Source: Apostichopus parvimensis (taxonomy: Eukaryota > Echinodermata > Holothuroidea > Aspidochirotida > Stichopodidae). From it: a stretch of 22,852 nt of DNA. Positions 9,762 to 21,080 of this stretch are shown here, in pieces (the stretch's first letter is position 1; every line of letters starts with the position of its first letter). The position numbers were made by a program, and so were the translations under genes. The notes beneath the pieces were generated by a model. The model was given only the letters and a program-made list of their open reading frames with translations. It did not search any database and was not told the DNA's origin. The DNA lies in assembly GCA_000934455.1 (NCBI GenBank), contig KN883426.1, positions 1,651 through 24,502 of the forward strand, read 5' to 3'.

Positions 9762-11452
9762 ATATGGTATTTCCGAGTGACTATACAGGCAAACCATATT
9801 ATACGGACTTGCAACTTTGACCATGTTCCATGTTGATATACTGTATATTATTAGAGGAAATTAATAATTTACTGGTCAATAATTACATGACCATAACTAG
9901 AAATGACGCCTACAGTACACTTACGAAGTCAAAATCAAAAAGGGAAACGTGAGTGCTTGTCAGGGTCATAAGATATTTATCTATTAGGGAGCAGAAAAAC
10001 CTAAGCAAGAGACTACTTCAATGAAAGAAATGAACTAATTGTTTATTTCCTTCCCATTTTAATGGTTAGCAATTAATTAGTCGAAAGTAGAACACGGTGG
10101 CCAAATTAATTTAATTTATTTTGTTAAATTCATTTACGACTCTAGGTCACAGGGATTATATTGATTCGATTGAGAGAGGGGGCAATGATGGGGATTGGGG
10201 GTTTACATAAAGAGGGGGGGGAAGGGGTAACTAAGAATCAAATTAGACATATAAGATACTAATTAAGATCTCAAGACAATGTACTACAGGTTAACAGTAC
10301 AGTGAGAATCAACAATGTACACAAATAATTTAGTATACATAGTGCAATATAAGTACTGCATTATACAATTACTGCAAAAGGTCTAGAGGCTACGAATCTG
10401 CTAACAAGTAGATTAAATTCATTTATGACTTTTATTGACTAATTATTTATTGTTGTACAATTTGCATATAGTTCATCAACAACAGCATGTAAATTCTATT
10501 ATTGCATCTAGGTTTCTTAAAACTTTTAATTTACTATTAGAGTTTAATGGACATGTATACCTATAATGCATTTCCTTTTTGTGTGTATAACTTTGGGCCA
10601 TATATAGGTTTATACAGTATTCAATGCCTACATACCTGTACAACAGATATAACTAGGCTGTTCATACTCACCACACTTTTTTATGAACGAACTTATTCAT
10701 CAAATCAACAACAACAAACAATAAAGAATCCAAGAGTCCCAACAGGATGTTGTTACCAACTTGACTTGCACACAACTCTTCTTTGTGTATTTTCCAAATT
10801 AACATTTCAACTAACAAGATAAATGGACTTTACGTTTTAGTTTTATTAACAGCTAAATTCCATTACTCATATACAGAGGTTTCAACCACTGTTTGTATTT
10901 GAGTCAGTTTTTACTCACAAAAAACAGAGGAATTCAAAACCAAACATTCCTTCCCTTCACCTTACAATACAGAAAACAAAACAATCCGGTCACAATCAGT
11001 GGACAACATAAAAGAGTTCCCAACAATGCCGGGCTGGTTAGCGACCAAGCATCCTATTTGGCTACCCGTTCGGCCAGTGCTACGATTTCCCATTGACAAC
11101 GAATATGAAAATAACCTGTGAGCTTGCTCAGGTGTATCTCAGGCATCTACTATGAACACTGTGTGTAGGTTTGCTTACGTTGCCTACAGCAACTTTTATC
11201 CAACAATGCCTCGACGACGACAACGTCAAGTGCGGCATTTGAAAAGATTGGAATACTTCGATGAACCCGAGCACAGCAGGTGCAGTTTCAACTCAACTGG
11301 ACTGAAGCATGACTTATGAAGCAAAGAATGCTAAAAATGTTAACTCCACAAGCTTCAACAGAAATTTTAAAGCCAGATGTAGGAAAACAAGAACAACATG
11401 ACCTCTTCCCCAAGAGGTAAAAAAATTGCATCCTTTTTCCATTTTTGTTTCC
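9762..11452. other. Mostly AT-rich non-coding stretch with a CpG-richer block near 10990-11300
   Basis: No confident gene. The 10170-10226 interval is G-rich on the plus strand (runs GGGGG, GGGG, GGGGG and a G8 run). From about 10990 to 11300 the base composition changes: CpG is more frequent, and short plus-strand frames open from ATGs at 11026 (31 codons), 11152 (55 codons) and 11206. The same block on the minus strand carries a donor-like AACGTAAGC near 11180. It could be an unidentified first exon or promoter of the minus-strand gene, an unrelated exon, or an old repeat. Confidence 0.4.
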
Positions 11453-11490
<38 letters not shown>

Positions 11491-11499
11491 ATTATTTTA
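11453..11499. repeat. Poly-T followed by an (ATT)n microsatellite
   Basis: Twelve T residues (11453-11464) run directly into about ten ATT repeats with one interruption, followed by a G-rich patch (about 11505-11530). This is a simple sequence repeat with no coding meaning. Confidence 0.9.
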
Positions 11500-11789
11500 T
11501 TTTTGGAGGGAGGGGGAAGGAGAGGGGGGTTGGAATGGACAAGAATCTACATTCACATTTAGATCAGGTGTAATGGGTAAACCTGTAGATTATACTTGCA
11601 AACGGCTCAGTAACGACTTGAAAAACATGATATTCATCGTCTCTTTTTCTTTGGAGTTCATTTAAGAGGAAAATCATGGTTAAATTGCTGACAGCGATTT
11701 GCTGGCAATTACAAAACCCTGACAGATTAAGGTGTGCAACGGCTCTTACAGGTTTCATTTATACTGAAACCAATTATAGTGTGGCAGAT

Positions 11790-11884
11790 TTGCAATCAAA
11801 ATCAGAATCTCTGAAAGACCATAGATGCATATGGGAACATTTTTCATTGCATATATTCAAACAAAATCAATATAAACAAAACTA
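11790..11884. repeat. Left copy of a 95-bp sequence flanking the assembly gap
   Basis: This 95-bp segment, starting TTGCAATCAAAATCAG and ending AAACAAAACTA, is repeated without a visible difference at 12634-12728, immediately after the run of N. The right copy continues into unique sequence (GCTAAGTATGG), while the left copy ends exactly at the gap edge. That is the pattern left when two overlapping contigs are scaffolded without being merged. Confidence 0.95.
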
Positions 11885-12633
11885 NNNNNNNNNNNNNNNN
11901 NNNNNNNNNNNNNNNNNNNNNNNNNNNNNNNNNNNNNNNNNNNNNNNNNNNNNNNNNNNNNNNNNNNNNNNNNNNNNNNNNNNNNNNNNNNNNNNNNNNN
12001 NNNNNNNNNNNNNNNNNNNNNNNNNNNNNNNNNNNNNNNNNNNNNNNNNNNNNNNNNNNNNNNNNNNNNNNNNNNNNNNNNNNNNNNNNNNNNNNNNNNN
12101 NNNNNNNNNNNNNNNNNNNNNNNNNNNNNNNNNNNNNNNNNNNNNNNNNNNNNNNNNNNNNNNNNNNNNNNNNNNNNNNNNNNNNNNNNNNNNNNNNNNN
12201 NNNNNNNNNNNNNNNNNNNNNNNNNNNNNNNNNNNNNNNNNNNNNNNNNNNNNNNNNNNNNNNNNNNNNNNNNNNNNNNNNNNNNNNNNNNNNNNNNNNN
12301 NNNNNNNNNNNNNNNNNNNNNNNNNNNNNNNNNNNNNNNNNNNNNNNNNNNNNNNNNNNNNNNNNNNNNNNNNNNNNNNNNNNNNNNNNNNNNNNNNNNN
12401 NNNNNNNNNNNNNNNNNNNNNNNNNNNNNNNNNNNNNNNNNNNNNNNNNNNNNNNNNNNNNNNNNNNNNNNNNNNNNNNNNNNNNNNNNNNNNNNNNNNN
12501 NNNNNNNNNNNNNNNNNNNNNNNNNNNNNNNNNNNNNNNNNNNNNNNNNNNNNNNNNNNNNNNNNNNNNNNNNNNNNNNNNNNNNNNNNNNNNNNNNNNN
12601 NNNNNNNNNNNNNNNNNNNNNNNNNNNNNNNNN
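11885..12633. other. Assembly gap, 749 N
   Basis: All bases are N, so content is unknown. Any frame drawn through it is meaningless. Because both flanks are the same 95 bp, the true gap may be zero or negative in length, or may hide a tandem or dispersed repeat with this sequence at its ends. Confidence 1.
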
Positions 12634-12728
12634 TTGCAATCAAAATCAGAATCTCTGAAAGACCATAGATGCATATGGGAACATTTTTCATTGCATATAT
12701 TCAAACAAAATCAATATAAACAAAACTA
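12634..12728. repeat. Right copy of the 95-bp gap-flanking sequence
   Basis: It matches 11790-11884 base for base by eye, in the same orientation. It starts exactly at the last N, and the shared sequence stops at 12728 only because the left contig ends there. Confidence 0.95.
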
Positions 12729-12920
12729 GCTAAGTATGGATAGAGTTTTTTTTAAACTTTTGTCAGAACAGCAAGCAACTTTACTGTTCAGATGATTGAC
12801 AGCATGTTTCCCTCAGTATTCAACACATTAATGCTATGTTTTTGGAAATCCAGTATATATCTAATTTTCAGTAAATTAAGGACTCCATATAATCACATAG
12901 ATCTATGTAAGTCTATAATA

Positions 12921-13294
12921 TGACAGCTGTGTGAAGACTCGCGCAAAAAGAAACGTCTAATGCCGGTAATTTGACCTAGTTTCGAATGAGGTGTAACAGA
13001 AGTGTTTAACACCACCATCGATCCCAGAAAATACACACACAGCCTGCTACGGTCGGTAATTAGACACTAGTGTACATCCAGTACATACAGCTGCGGTCAA
13101 TACCCACAGCACAGTATACAAACGATACAGCGATGGACATCTCGGGTCCAGCTAAAGATACCAAGGTACGGTATCACGTTTCATTACTGTCTGCATTTTG
13201 TAGCAACACGAACAAAACGTCACTTGCAAGCAACAGAAAGTTAACTTTTTCAGATGGCCGCACGCGGTTTGGGGCGAGTCTTCAATGCCTTTAA
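12921..13294 (+). mobile_element. TTAA-type (piggyBac-like) MITE, copy 1, damaged left end
   Basis: This ~374-bp element is the reverse complement of the copy at 21081-21445. Shared blocks include GAAACGTCT, GGTGTAACAGAAGTGTT, ATCGATCCCAGAAAATACAC, TAATTAGACACTAGTGTACA and AAAGTTAACTTT. Its right end, GGCGAGTCTTCAATGCCT followed by TTAA (13291-13294), is intact. The left end keeps TGAAGACTCG (12932-12941) but its outermost ~10 bases, including the expected TTAA, have diverged. The 74-codon plus-strand frame inside is part of the element, not a gene. The superfamily is inferred from the TTAA target in the other copy. Strand is arbitrary, set opposite to copy 2. Confidence 0.85.
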
Positions 13295-14194
13295 ACTGGC
13301 TGAGGTGTACATTGACATATTTCTCTGTGGCAATACTGATAGTATAATGTTGCAGAGAACTTTATAGTACTGTAGCATGTTAAACTAGTTTAGAGCAAAC
13401 TACTGACCTTTCATTTATAATTAAATGTAATGTAAATAAAATCTTATATAGCACACTACCCTATATAAAAGCAAAAGGAAGATAGTCTACATACTGTAGC
13501 AGTGTATAGATTCTTATTGGTGTACTGTGGCAGCTGTGATGTATCACATGAATGTTTATTATTATTATACATTGGACAGCAGCAGCCTGCTAGATGACAG
13601 AACATCACATGTATACATGTAGAGGTTACAGCAACTTGGCAGAAAAATTCTGTGGATGGAAACTAGTGTTATTAACGACGCATCGTTTCTCAGAAGAATG
13701 AATTTTATGTTTTGAACAAAAGGTCCTTATTTCCACCTAGCAACAGATACCAGCTGTTTTCTTTAAACTCAGGAACTTTATGAGAATGTCCGCCATAACA
13801 TTACTCATGTAGGAAATGTCCTGTTTAGTTTCAAATTGTTATCAGGTCCTGGAGATCTACAGTGTGTATGACATTTAAGTTTTGCTTCACAAAGTCTAGT
13901 TTAAGGATAGACATTATGGACTCCCAATTAAGGTCTAAGCATACACTATTTCTAGGAAAATCAAAAACAAAGGAGACATATATAGCCAACAATTCCTCTC
14001 TGAATTATTAATATTCTGAATAGAAATAGAATGAAGGCCAATGTGGAAATAAGAAAGGTAGAATATTCACTAGAAAACACAATCAAAAGCTAGCAAAGGG
14101 AAAGAAAACAAGTGATGAAAGTAACATATAAATATATCGTACACATAATCCATAAACTATATACGCATACAGTATATATATACGCAAATATATT
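13295..14194. other. AT-rich stretch without a recognisable gene
   Basis: No open frame of interest and no clear repeat. It contains scattered TGTACTGTA-like and TATATA strings, the latter dense near 14158-14194 just upstream of the small open frame at 14195. Confidence 0.5.
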
Positions 14195-14374
14195 ATGGCC
14201 GGGATGGGCGGCAAAACTAGCGTCAGAAGTCGCAGAACTACTACCTGTGTCCCCAAAACACTAAGCAACACAGGAAAAAGGGTTGTCCCAAACCCGCCGA
14301 AACCTGCCAAAATGGATACCTATCGGGCTGCGCACGAAAGATCACAGGATAAACTACTCATTCCAAATAGATGA
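14195..14374 (+). CDS. Candidate 59-codon small ORF or exon, unverified
   Basis: The frame starts MAGMGGKTSVRSRRTTT, includes VVPNPPKPAKMDTYRAA near residues 30-46, and stops at TGA 14372-14374. The ATG has A at -3 and G at +4, a good animal initiation context. The interval is richer in CpG and GC than its AT-rich surroundings, and the product is basic with a Pro/Lys patch. I recognise no family. No convincing donor lies inside it, so it would be a single-exon small gene, a last exon with a wrongly chosen start, or chance. Frames of this length are expected by chance several times in a window this size, and an overlapping minus-strand frame (14083-14310) is equally open. It is the best of the weak small candidates. 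Confidence 0.2.
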   Translation: MAGMGGKTSVRSRRTTTCVPKTLSNTGKRVVPNPPKPAKMDTYRAAHERSQDKLLIPNR

Positions 14375-17300
14375 AAAAGGTCTCAAAAAACACTGTTCTG
14401 AATGAATTGAAGCATCCACACACAAAACGTACGTCTACTGTAGGCACTTTGAGTGGTAGAATATGAAAGGGAGGGCATTGACCAGAGAGGTTCGGACATA
14501 GTGTTAAAAGGTTACCAGTTCATTCTAGGCAAGGCAGAACAAGAGTGCTAAGGTTGTGGGAGACAGGTAAGTGAGGACTATATATACTTGAAACCATTTT
14601 AGCAGGATTTTAATAGCTGTGATCAACAGAATCAGGACTGTTCATTGAAAGTTGAGACAGTTTGCAGAATAATTCTCCTGAGAGAATCTAAATTTATTAG
14701 TTTATTTGTAATTTGTTATTTAGGAAATAATGGTTATATGACTGGTAATTTAACTCTCCTTCCATTTGCAATTAGCATACTGTAGGAAAATTACATTAAT
14801 ATCAATTATTGCACATTTGGTGACATTTGGTGAAGTAAAAACTATTTCCAGTAAAATTGTCATACTCTCTTAATTTCTTCCTTCCTACTCTGAGATCATC
14901 ACAATGTACCCATCCCCCCCCCCCCCCCCCCCCCGCCTCTCTTCTTCCTTCCCTCCTACATTATCAATTGTTACAAAACTTAATAAGAACACAAGTGACA
15001 TCCATACTGTACATTATGTCTAAGCCTGGGAATGGTTGCATCTGCTACTACTGATAAGACAGATAACATTGTTAATAAATTATTTCAGAATAATTAAGCA
15101 AGATGTCAATGTTGTAAAGTGTGCACAGGCTCACAGTAAATGTTTTACTGCAGAACTTTCTCAAGCTACAACCAACGTCTATTATGACAGTAACGCAACA
15201 CATATTGATACAACACAGGGGCTACCTAACATCAATAGGTCCAGGACTCCAGGGGCACAACCCATCCCTCCCCCTCCCTCCCCTCCCACTCCACATAATT
15301 TTCCCCTCTCTTTCTTTCTCCTCCTTCTCCCCATCACAAACCTGGGTGGAATCTCTGCAATCATCTGTTTTGAACCCAATTTTGAATGACTTTGATTTGT
15401 AACATTCCAAGAAAGCTACTAAATATACAAAATGATTTATTACCACCAATCTGTTGATACAGGTAATTCAAGTTAAACTAAGTGAACATATTCACCACAA
15501 ACCATCAATACCACAAATCTTTAAATTACAAGCCATCAACATGACATTTAATCATCACTTTAAGAACATGATTTAACAAATTTAAACTCCAACTCTGTAA
15601 AAATAAAATTTAGTCCAAAAAAGAAAGAAAAAATAGTATTTGACATGATTGACTTGTCCAGGAGAAGGATGTGAGCCATTAAAGCCCATTATACTGTTGT
15701 GTATCAATAATTGGATGTTAGTCATTAAATAACCGGCATCATGAATGAAGCCTGTAACAACGTCAAAATGTGCTGACATTTAAGAGTTATAGTTTGGATC
15801 GACTTTACCACATCATCTGGTGGTTCCTTACAGAGCGGTTAAAAAAAAAACAGATATAACATAATAGATTACCTGGCACTCTTTAAATGTACATTGTAGT
15901 TAGTAATGAATGAAATAAGACAAAAACAGATATCCTGTGAGAAAACAATGCGTAACTTAAAATCTGTGGGATGCACAATAATTCTGAAGGGATTTTATCA
16001 CTGAATTAACTCAGAATTTGAGGAGACATACGTGGAGGTCCCAGGGCCCCCACCTCCCCCCCCCCCCCTCCCTCCCTCCCCCCAACAATTCCTGCATCTG
16101 CCCTCCCCCTGCAAGGAACGATGAATATGAGATTCAACAAGTGCATGCATGCCACACACATGTGGTGATTCCATAGGTCGGAAACTATAATTTATGATAT
16201 GGAGCCAATTGACAGTAAGGTCAGAATAAATGTCATAAACATAAAACATATTGACACTTATAATTTAGGGAATTTGTCAGCAATAAAGTACAGAATTTTG
16301 GCTAAATCTGAAAGAATACATTAATGCTCAGAACATATTCTGTTTGGTTACTCTGTACTCTTACTCAGTGTGTGACCAAAAAATTCTACATATTTGCTTT
16401 GCCATCTGCAATCCCCCCCCCCCCTCCAACTCCCCCTCGGTTTTTATTTAAGTTCTTTTTCTTTCTTTCTTTTTGAAGGTTAGCATGAAGGTTGTTATGA
16501 AGGAAACTTCAAAATAAACATGAATCTGTCTGTGGTGATAAATTCTCCAAAGGTGGTACATACATCACTGTTGGTGGTTGCTAGGCATTCTAGTTCATGC
16601 AGTTTATCATGTATCACTGCTTCTCTCCATTATTGACTGAATATCTCATACATGCATTATTTGCATATATATTCATTAAGTGTTTTAACTATATAGTATA
16701 ATCGCTCATAAAAAATATAATAAATTCACATAGTGAGTAAAAGTTTTTACGTTTATAAATTTTATGACTTTTAAAGGTAAAATATTTAGTCGAATCAACA
16801 ACTGGGAAAAAAAAGAGGTGTAAATTTTTAAATAACACAACAAGGATTGAACAATAAGCTTGAAACTATGGGTTTGAAAGGGGGGGGGGGATGGGGGTGT
16901 TAGGCAGGAATCAGACCGATGTTCAGGGATGTACACTTTCACAAATGAAAATCATTGCTCTGAAAAATATTTAAGAGGGAATGGAGGGACAGGAGGGCCT
17001 ATACCCCAATCCTACCACCTACCCCATCCCCAAGATGGTGGTAGTGGCCACTTTGTTTAACAGTTTGCTACGAGATACCAAATTATTCTTTGATCCCCTT
17101 TGTCAAACCTCTCACCTCTAAGGACATGAATAAGTGCAAACTTGGTTGATGAACAACAAAGATAAAAGCAAGACATTGAAACCATAAGTAGGTCCATAAT
17201 CAAGAGCTTAAAGTTAAATTTAATCTTTGACCTCTTTCATATGAGTCAGTGCATTGCATGATGACAAATCTTCAATACCCAAAGGCACCTAGCACTACTT

Positions 17301-18797
17301 CTGATCCATGTTGAAAAATATTACCTGTATCAAACATCAAAATGAAATCCCTCCTCTTTCCTGGATATCAAGCCTCCATGGCGGACTTAATATCAAACTA
17401 CTTCACAATATGAAAACTTGATCTCTTCGTCACCGTTCTAGCACAGGTGATCGAGCAAGCTATTACATAATAAATCAGTTCTAATTAGGTAACTGACAAA
17501 ATGGAATCTCTTTGAGCTAATTATGGCAATGCGCAGCCTATCGATGGCAGCCTCTTGTGTTGGCAGATTTGTACAACAGTACTATCTGCAATTAGACATC
17601 AAAAACGGGAAAACTACTTTAGTACCCTCCAACAATTACTAACTTCCCCCTCATTAGCCCCCAGGGAACATAATCTGTCAAATGTAAGTTCACTCTGCAA
17701 GCTAAAATGCCAGATCCGTTTAGCTATGACTTCCTACCTACCTTTAGAGGTTTGTTAATATTACTGACTGCGATCATGACACATAAGCTTAGTCTGTAAA
17801 GTAGTAGGACCAGTAACTTACCACTGGCTATGAAAGTTTAAAACCGTAAATAATGAGTAAGATGATTATAAAGATATATAACATACACCATAATGCAGAC
17901 TTGATTAGATGTACTCATTCGTATTCCATTCGTAAATCGCGCTCATGGATCTGTACCTATACTTGCCCTAGAGGTATTTTGAAGAAAAGTATGTAAACAG
18001 TACTAATGCAAAACTACAGTAAGTGCTGGTACTCATAATGGTACTCATACCAAGGGGAATTCTTCTTGTACTTATGCTAGTGTACTCATGCTACAAGTCG
18101 ACCAACAGGTTATAGAATTACACAAAATACATGATTAAAGCATCGGCTTGTAAATGAATAAATTTGCACTACTCATAATTTCCAAGCCATGGGGTAAAAT
18201 TCACATATAACTGGATATCTCTCGTCTAACTAAAGAGATCTGGGAGGTTATGAACATTTATTTACGTACTCTTTAATAAAAGATTAATTAAAACATTACA
18301 TGAAATACTGAAAATATAGCATCACAAAACAAAGTGATGTTAATATTTCTTGCTTCATTACCGATCTTTAACGGTCGTCGATCTTAGTGTGATCTTTTTG
18401 GTGGTCTATTAGGTAATCAAAGATAAGTAAAGTTTCAAGGACCCAGCTAGCCTTTATCCTTCGCTGAGCAATCCAGGATGGTATATATACCAGATCTAGA
18501 GTGGTTGTGCATAATTTCAACGCATGTCGATGTAATGATGTAATGCTACCTTAACTAGGACATCACTGTAGAAGCTTCATGTTCAGGATCAGTTCCATGT
18601 ATACACCTTATGTAATCTGCATAAATTTACATATCATTGAAAACTTATTAACACTCACTTGGAGATAGATTCACAAGCTATACTGTAGCTCTCCCAGAGA
18701 CACTTTTTAAGAGGATGCATGAAAACACTTTGTCTGTCACACTTAGATATAGTCCCACATGAGTGAAGTATGATAAACTGTAGAATGTAAAAGGCAT
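14375..18797. other. Gene-poor AT-rich stretch with several poly-C/poly-G and C/T-rich tracts
   Basis: No credible gene. Contents are simple: poly-C 14914-14934, a C/T-rich patch at about 15258-15340, poly-C 16056-16068 inside a larger C-rich tract, poly-C 16413-16424 followed by a CTTT run near 16454-16473, and poly-G 16880-16890. Short frames such as the one opening at 17544 are no longer than chance predicts. Near 18361-18402 there is a small cluster of GATCTT motifs of unknown meaning. Confidence 0.5.
14914..14934. repeat. Poly-C tract of 21 bases
   Basis: This is an uninterrupted run of 21 C on the plus strand, then GCC and a C/T-rich tail. It is the longest of seven pure C or G runs of at least 11 bases in the window; the others are at 1425, 2202, 8667, 16056, 16413 and 16880. 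The exact length is probably unreliable, because sequencing and assembly often misjudge such runs. Confidence 0.95.
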
Positions 18798-19224
18798 GTT
18801 GCAACAGCTACAGTATAGCTCACATGTGTATTCCAGAGTTGCAACAGCTATAACACATATGTGTATTCCAGAGTTGCAACAGCTAGCTCACATGTGTATT
18901 CCAGAGTTGCAACAGCTACGTATAGCACACATGTGTATTCCAGAGTTGCAACAGCTATATAGCACACAAGTGTATCCCAGAGTTGTAACAGCTAACTCAC
19001 ATGTGTATTCCAGAGTTGCAACAGCTATAGTTCACATATGTGTATTCCAGAGTTGCAACAGCTATAACACATATGTGTATTCCAGAGTTGCAACAGCTAT
19101 AGTTGACATGTGTATTCCAGAGTTGCAACAGCTAACTCACATGTGTATTCCAGAGTTGCAACAGCTATAGTTCACATGTGTATTCCAGAGTTGCAACAGC
19201 TAGCTCACATGTGTATTCCAGAGT
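18798..19224. repeat. Minisatellite, about 12 units of 34-39 bp
   Basis: The unit is GTTGCAACAGCTA, then a variable 3-12 base linker, then CACATGTGTATTCCAGA. About twelve copies run head to tail; the last lacks the GCAACAGCTA part and breaks off at 19224. Most variation is confined to the linker (for example AGCTC, TAACA, TATAGTT). Each unit contains the palindrome CACATGTG (in some copies CATATGTG), which holds CANNTG E-box cores. Plus-strand frames with a recurring CIPELQQL or YSRVATA are by-products of the repeat. It is not a CRISPR array: the variable parts are too short and too similar, and the genome is eukaryotic. Confidence 0.95.
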
Positions 19225-21080
19225 CATACTGTAAAGTACAATTGACTCATCCTCTGGTCAGTTGTATCTTGCTCTCTGAAAACGCTCACAAAAGTTCTTT
19301 CCAAAGGCAGCAACAAAAGGCTGTTATAAAATGTTCTTTTCTGTGGCTCGGATCCTTCAAGTGTTATCTCATATACCACTGTCCTATGCTAACTGGCAAA
19401 ACAGAATGAAGATGGAAGTGCCTTAGTTGAATTAATTCACTCAGGAGGAGTATAGTTCAACTCAACCAAACAGCCTGTGCGGTCAGCTGAAGCAACAATA
19501 GCAACAAAATGGGTAAGATTCTTCCCTCTGAATTGCTCCTTGGTGCAACAACAATCCATTTACAGACCAGACAACTTCCTCCCCCCAACAACAAAAGATT
19601 AGGCCAGTGCACTATTCTTTCACAGTTTGACCACAGAGAGTACATAAATATCCATGACTCAAAGCTGGGACAATAATCCATCAACTGAGGAGAAATAAAA
19701 TCCTTATAAATACTGGCAGGAGACCCACTGTACAATAGTACAATAGTTCTTGAAGCAGTGCTCTTTTAGTCTTAAAAATAGCGATCAGTAAACAGATATA
19801 CACATGTATACAAGTTTAGATCACTAGCATATAGGTTACTCAAGTAAACTGTCAGAATGGGATCATCGAAAACAACAAATTTCTGCCCGAAACAAATACA
19901 AAATTCAACTTATACACTCGCACACAGTTGTTATAACACCTTTAGTGATGTTCATATTGTGGAATAATTCATAATATTATTAGTCTCTTTGTCATCCAAA
20001 GATAGGTTTGTCACTCAGAATTTGGCACTGCCTTTCCTTAAAATCAGAGCTGAACAAACTTGAACTGCACAGTAGTAAATATTAATATCTAACACAATGG
20101 CTTGAGGTATACTCTTACACAATGTAGGCCTCCTCTTCAAAGCTTCCTCCCGTGCCCCTCCCCCTCTCTCCGCCTATTCAAAAGAGTACCTGATCCCAGA
20201 TGTACCTACAATTTCCAACAATTGTATCCCCTCTCCCCCGCCCCCTTCTCTGAAACGCTTATATCTTATTTTAATTGGAAACAGATAGTTGCAAAGAATA
20301 CAGGATACTGTAAATAGCGCACCCAGGTGTTTACGATATGTGATAAAGGAATGGACTAGAAATTCACTATGTACTGTACTTACAGTTAATATTTAGCTGC
20401 ATGGTTACATGTATACAAGAGGAACGCAAAAATGGTATGCTTTTGTTTAAATAAAATATTCTTTGAAGGCTAGTCCTTAAAAGCCACCCACGACGAGTTT
20501 AACCGTTGATGGAAATTTAATAGACGCAGAGAGGATCCTGATGAAGTTTTCTTTTGACCGCAATGGGACAAGCAAAGAAAATTCCAATCCAAGAATTCTG
20601 AGCTCTCTAAGCATGCACTAGCCGCAATGATCTGTCCCCATGTTGAACTGTCCCTGCTATACAGAAGCTCTCTATCAAACAAACTTCTCGGAATGTCAAG
20701 TTTACAAATTTACTATTCTGAGAAGAGACAAATTATGATTCATACTATTTTCCTTTTGCCAAATTTGTACGAAAAGAGGTTGTGTAAGCTCCACTCATAA
20801 TGAACTGTCATTTGTCAGAAGAATGAATATAGAATTAGTGTCATAACTACCGCAGTGATATACTTCACAGACATATGTAACTATACTATAAAGCATACAT
20901 GTTATTATTTATTTTGTCACTTAAATGAAATCCATAACACAATTTCCAAGACAATAGTTTGGTTCCAAAGTGATGAGATATGCTGAAACTGATTCCAAGC
21001 AGTTTTCAAAACTTAGTATCCTGGAGATTCGGACCATCCAAATTATTCTCTGACAACGAGAAGTATTTCATACTAGATAC
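19225..21080. other. AT-rich stretch without a recognisable gene
   Basis: I see no convincing exon. There is a C/T-rich patch at about 20130-20250. Segment 20470-20700 has slightly higher GC and an open minus-strand frame of 70 codons, but nothing in it resembles a known domain and no clear splice sites frame it. Confidence 0.45.

Noticed and set aside
9318..9824. Minus-strand frames sharing IEIMNLFGNNICYS
   Set aside because: The similarity comes from the tandem 222-bp units. The rest is Pro/Ser codons from the G-rich tract, and frames break differently in each unit.
11022..11080. tRNA-like string with GGTTAGC and CGTTCGG
   Set aside because: I could not form an acceptor stem or a proper T-arm around it, so no cloverleaf is supported.
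11676..12704. Very long open frames on both strands (260-330 codons)
   Set aside because: They are almost wholly the N gap, which contains no stops by definition. The few real codons at each end are the duplicated 95-bp flank.
13070..13294. 74-codon plus-strand frame
   Set aside because: It lies wholly inside MITE copy 1, and the same DNA in copy 2 does not keep the frame.
17520..17760. Overlapping short plus-strand frames, one reading MAASCVGRFVQQYY
   Set aside because: The brief resemblance to an NTF2-like start is not continued, the frame stops after about 32 codons, and chance frames of this size are common here.
18796..19409. Frames with CIPELQQL repeats, and a superficially CRISPR-like array
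   Set aside because: The periodic protein follows from the minisatellite and jumps frame between units. The variable linkers are only 3-12 bases and similar to each other, unlike CRISPR spacers, and the genome is eukaryotic.
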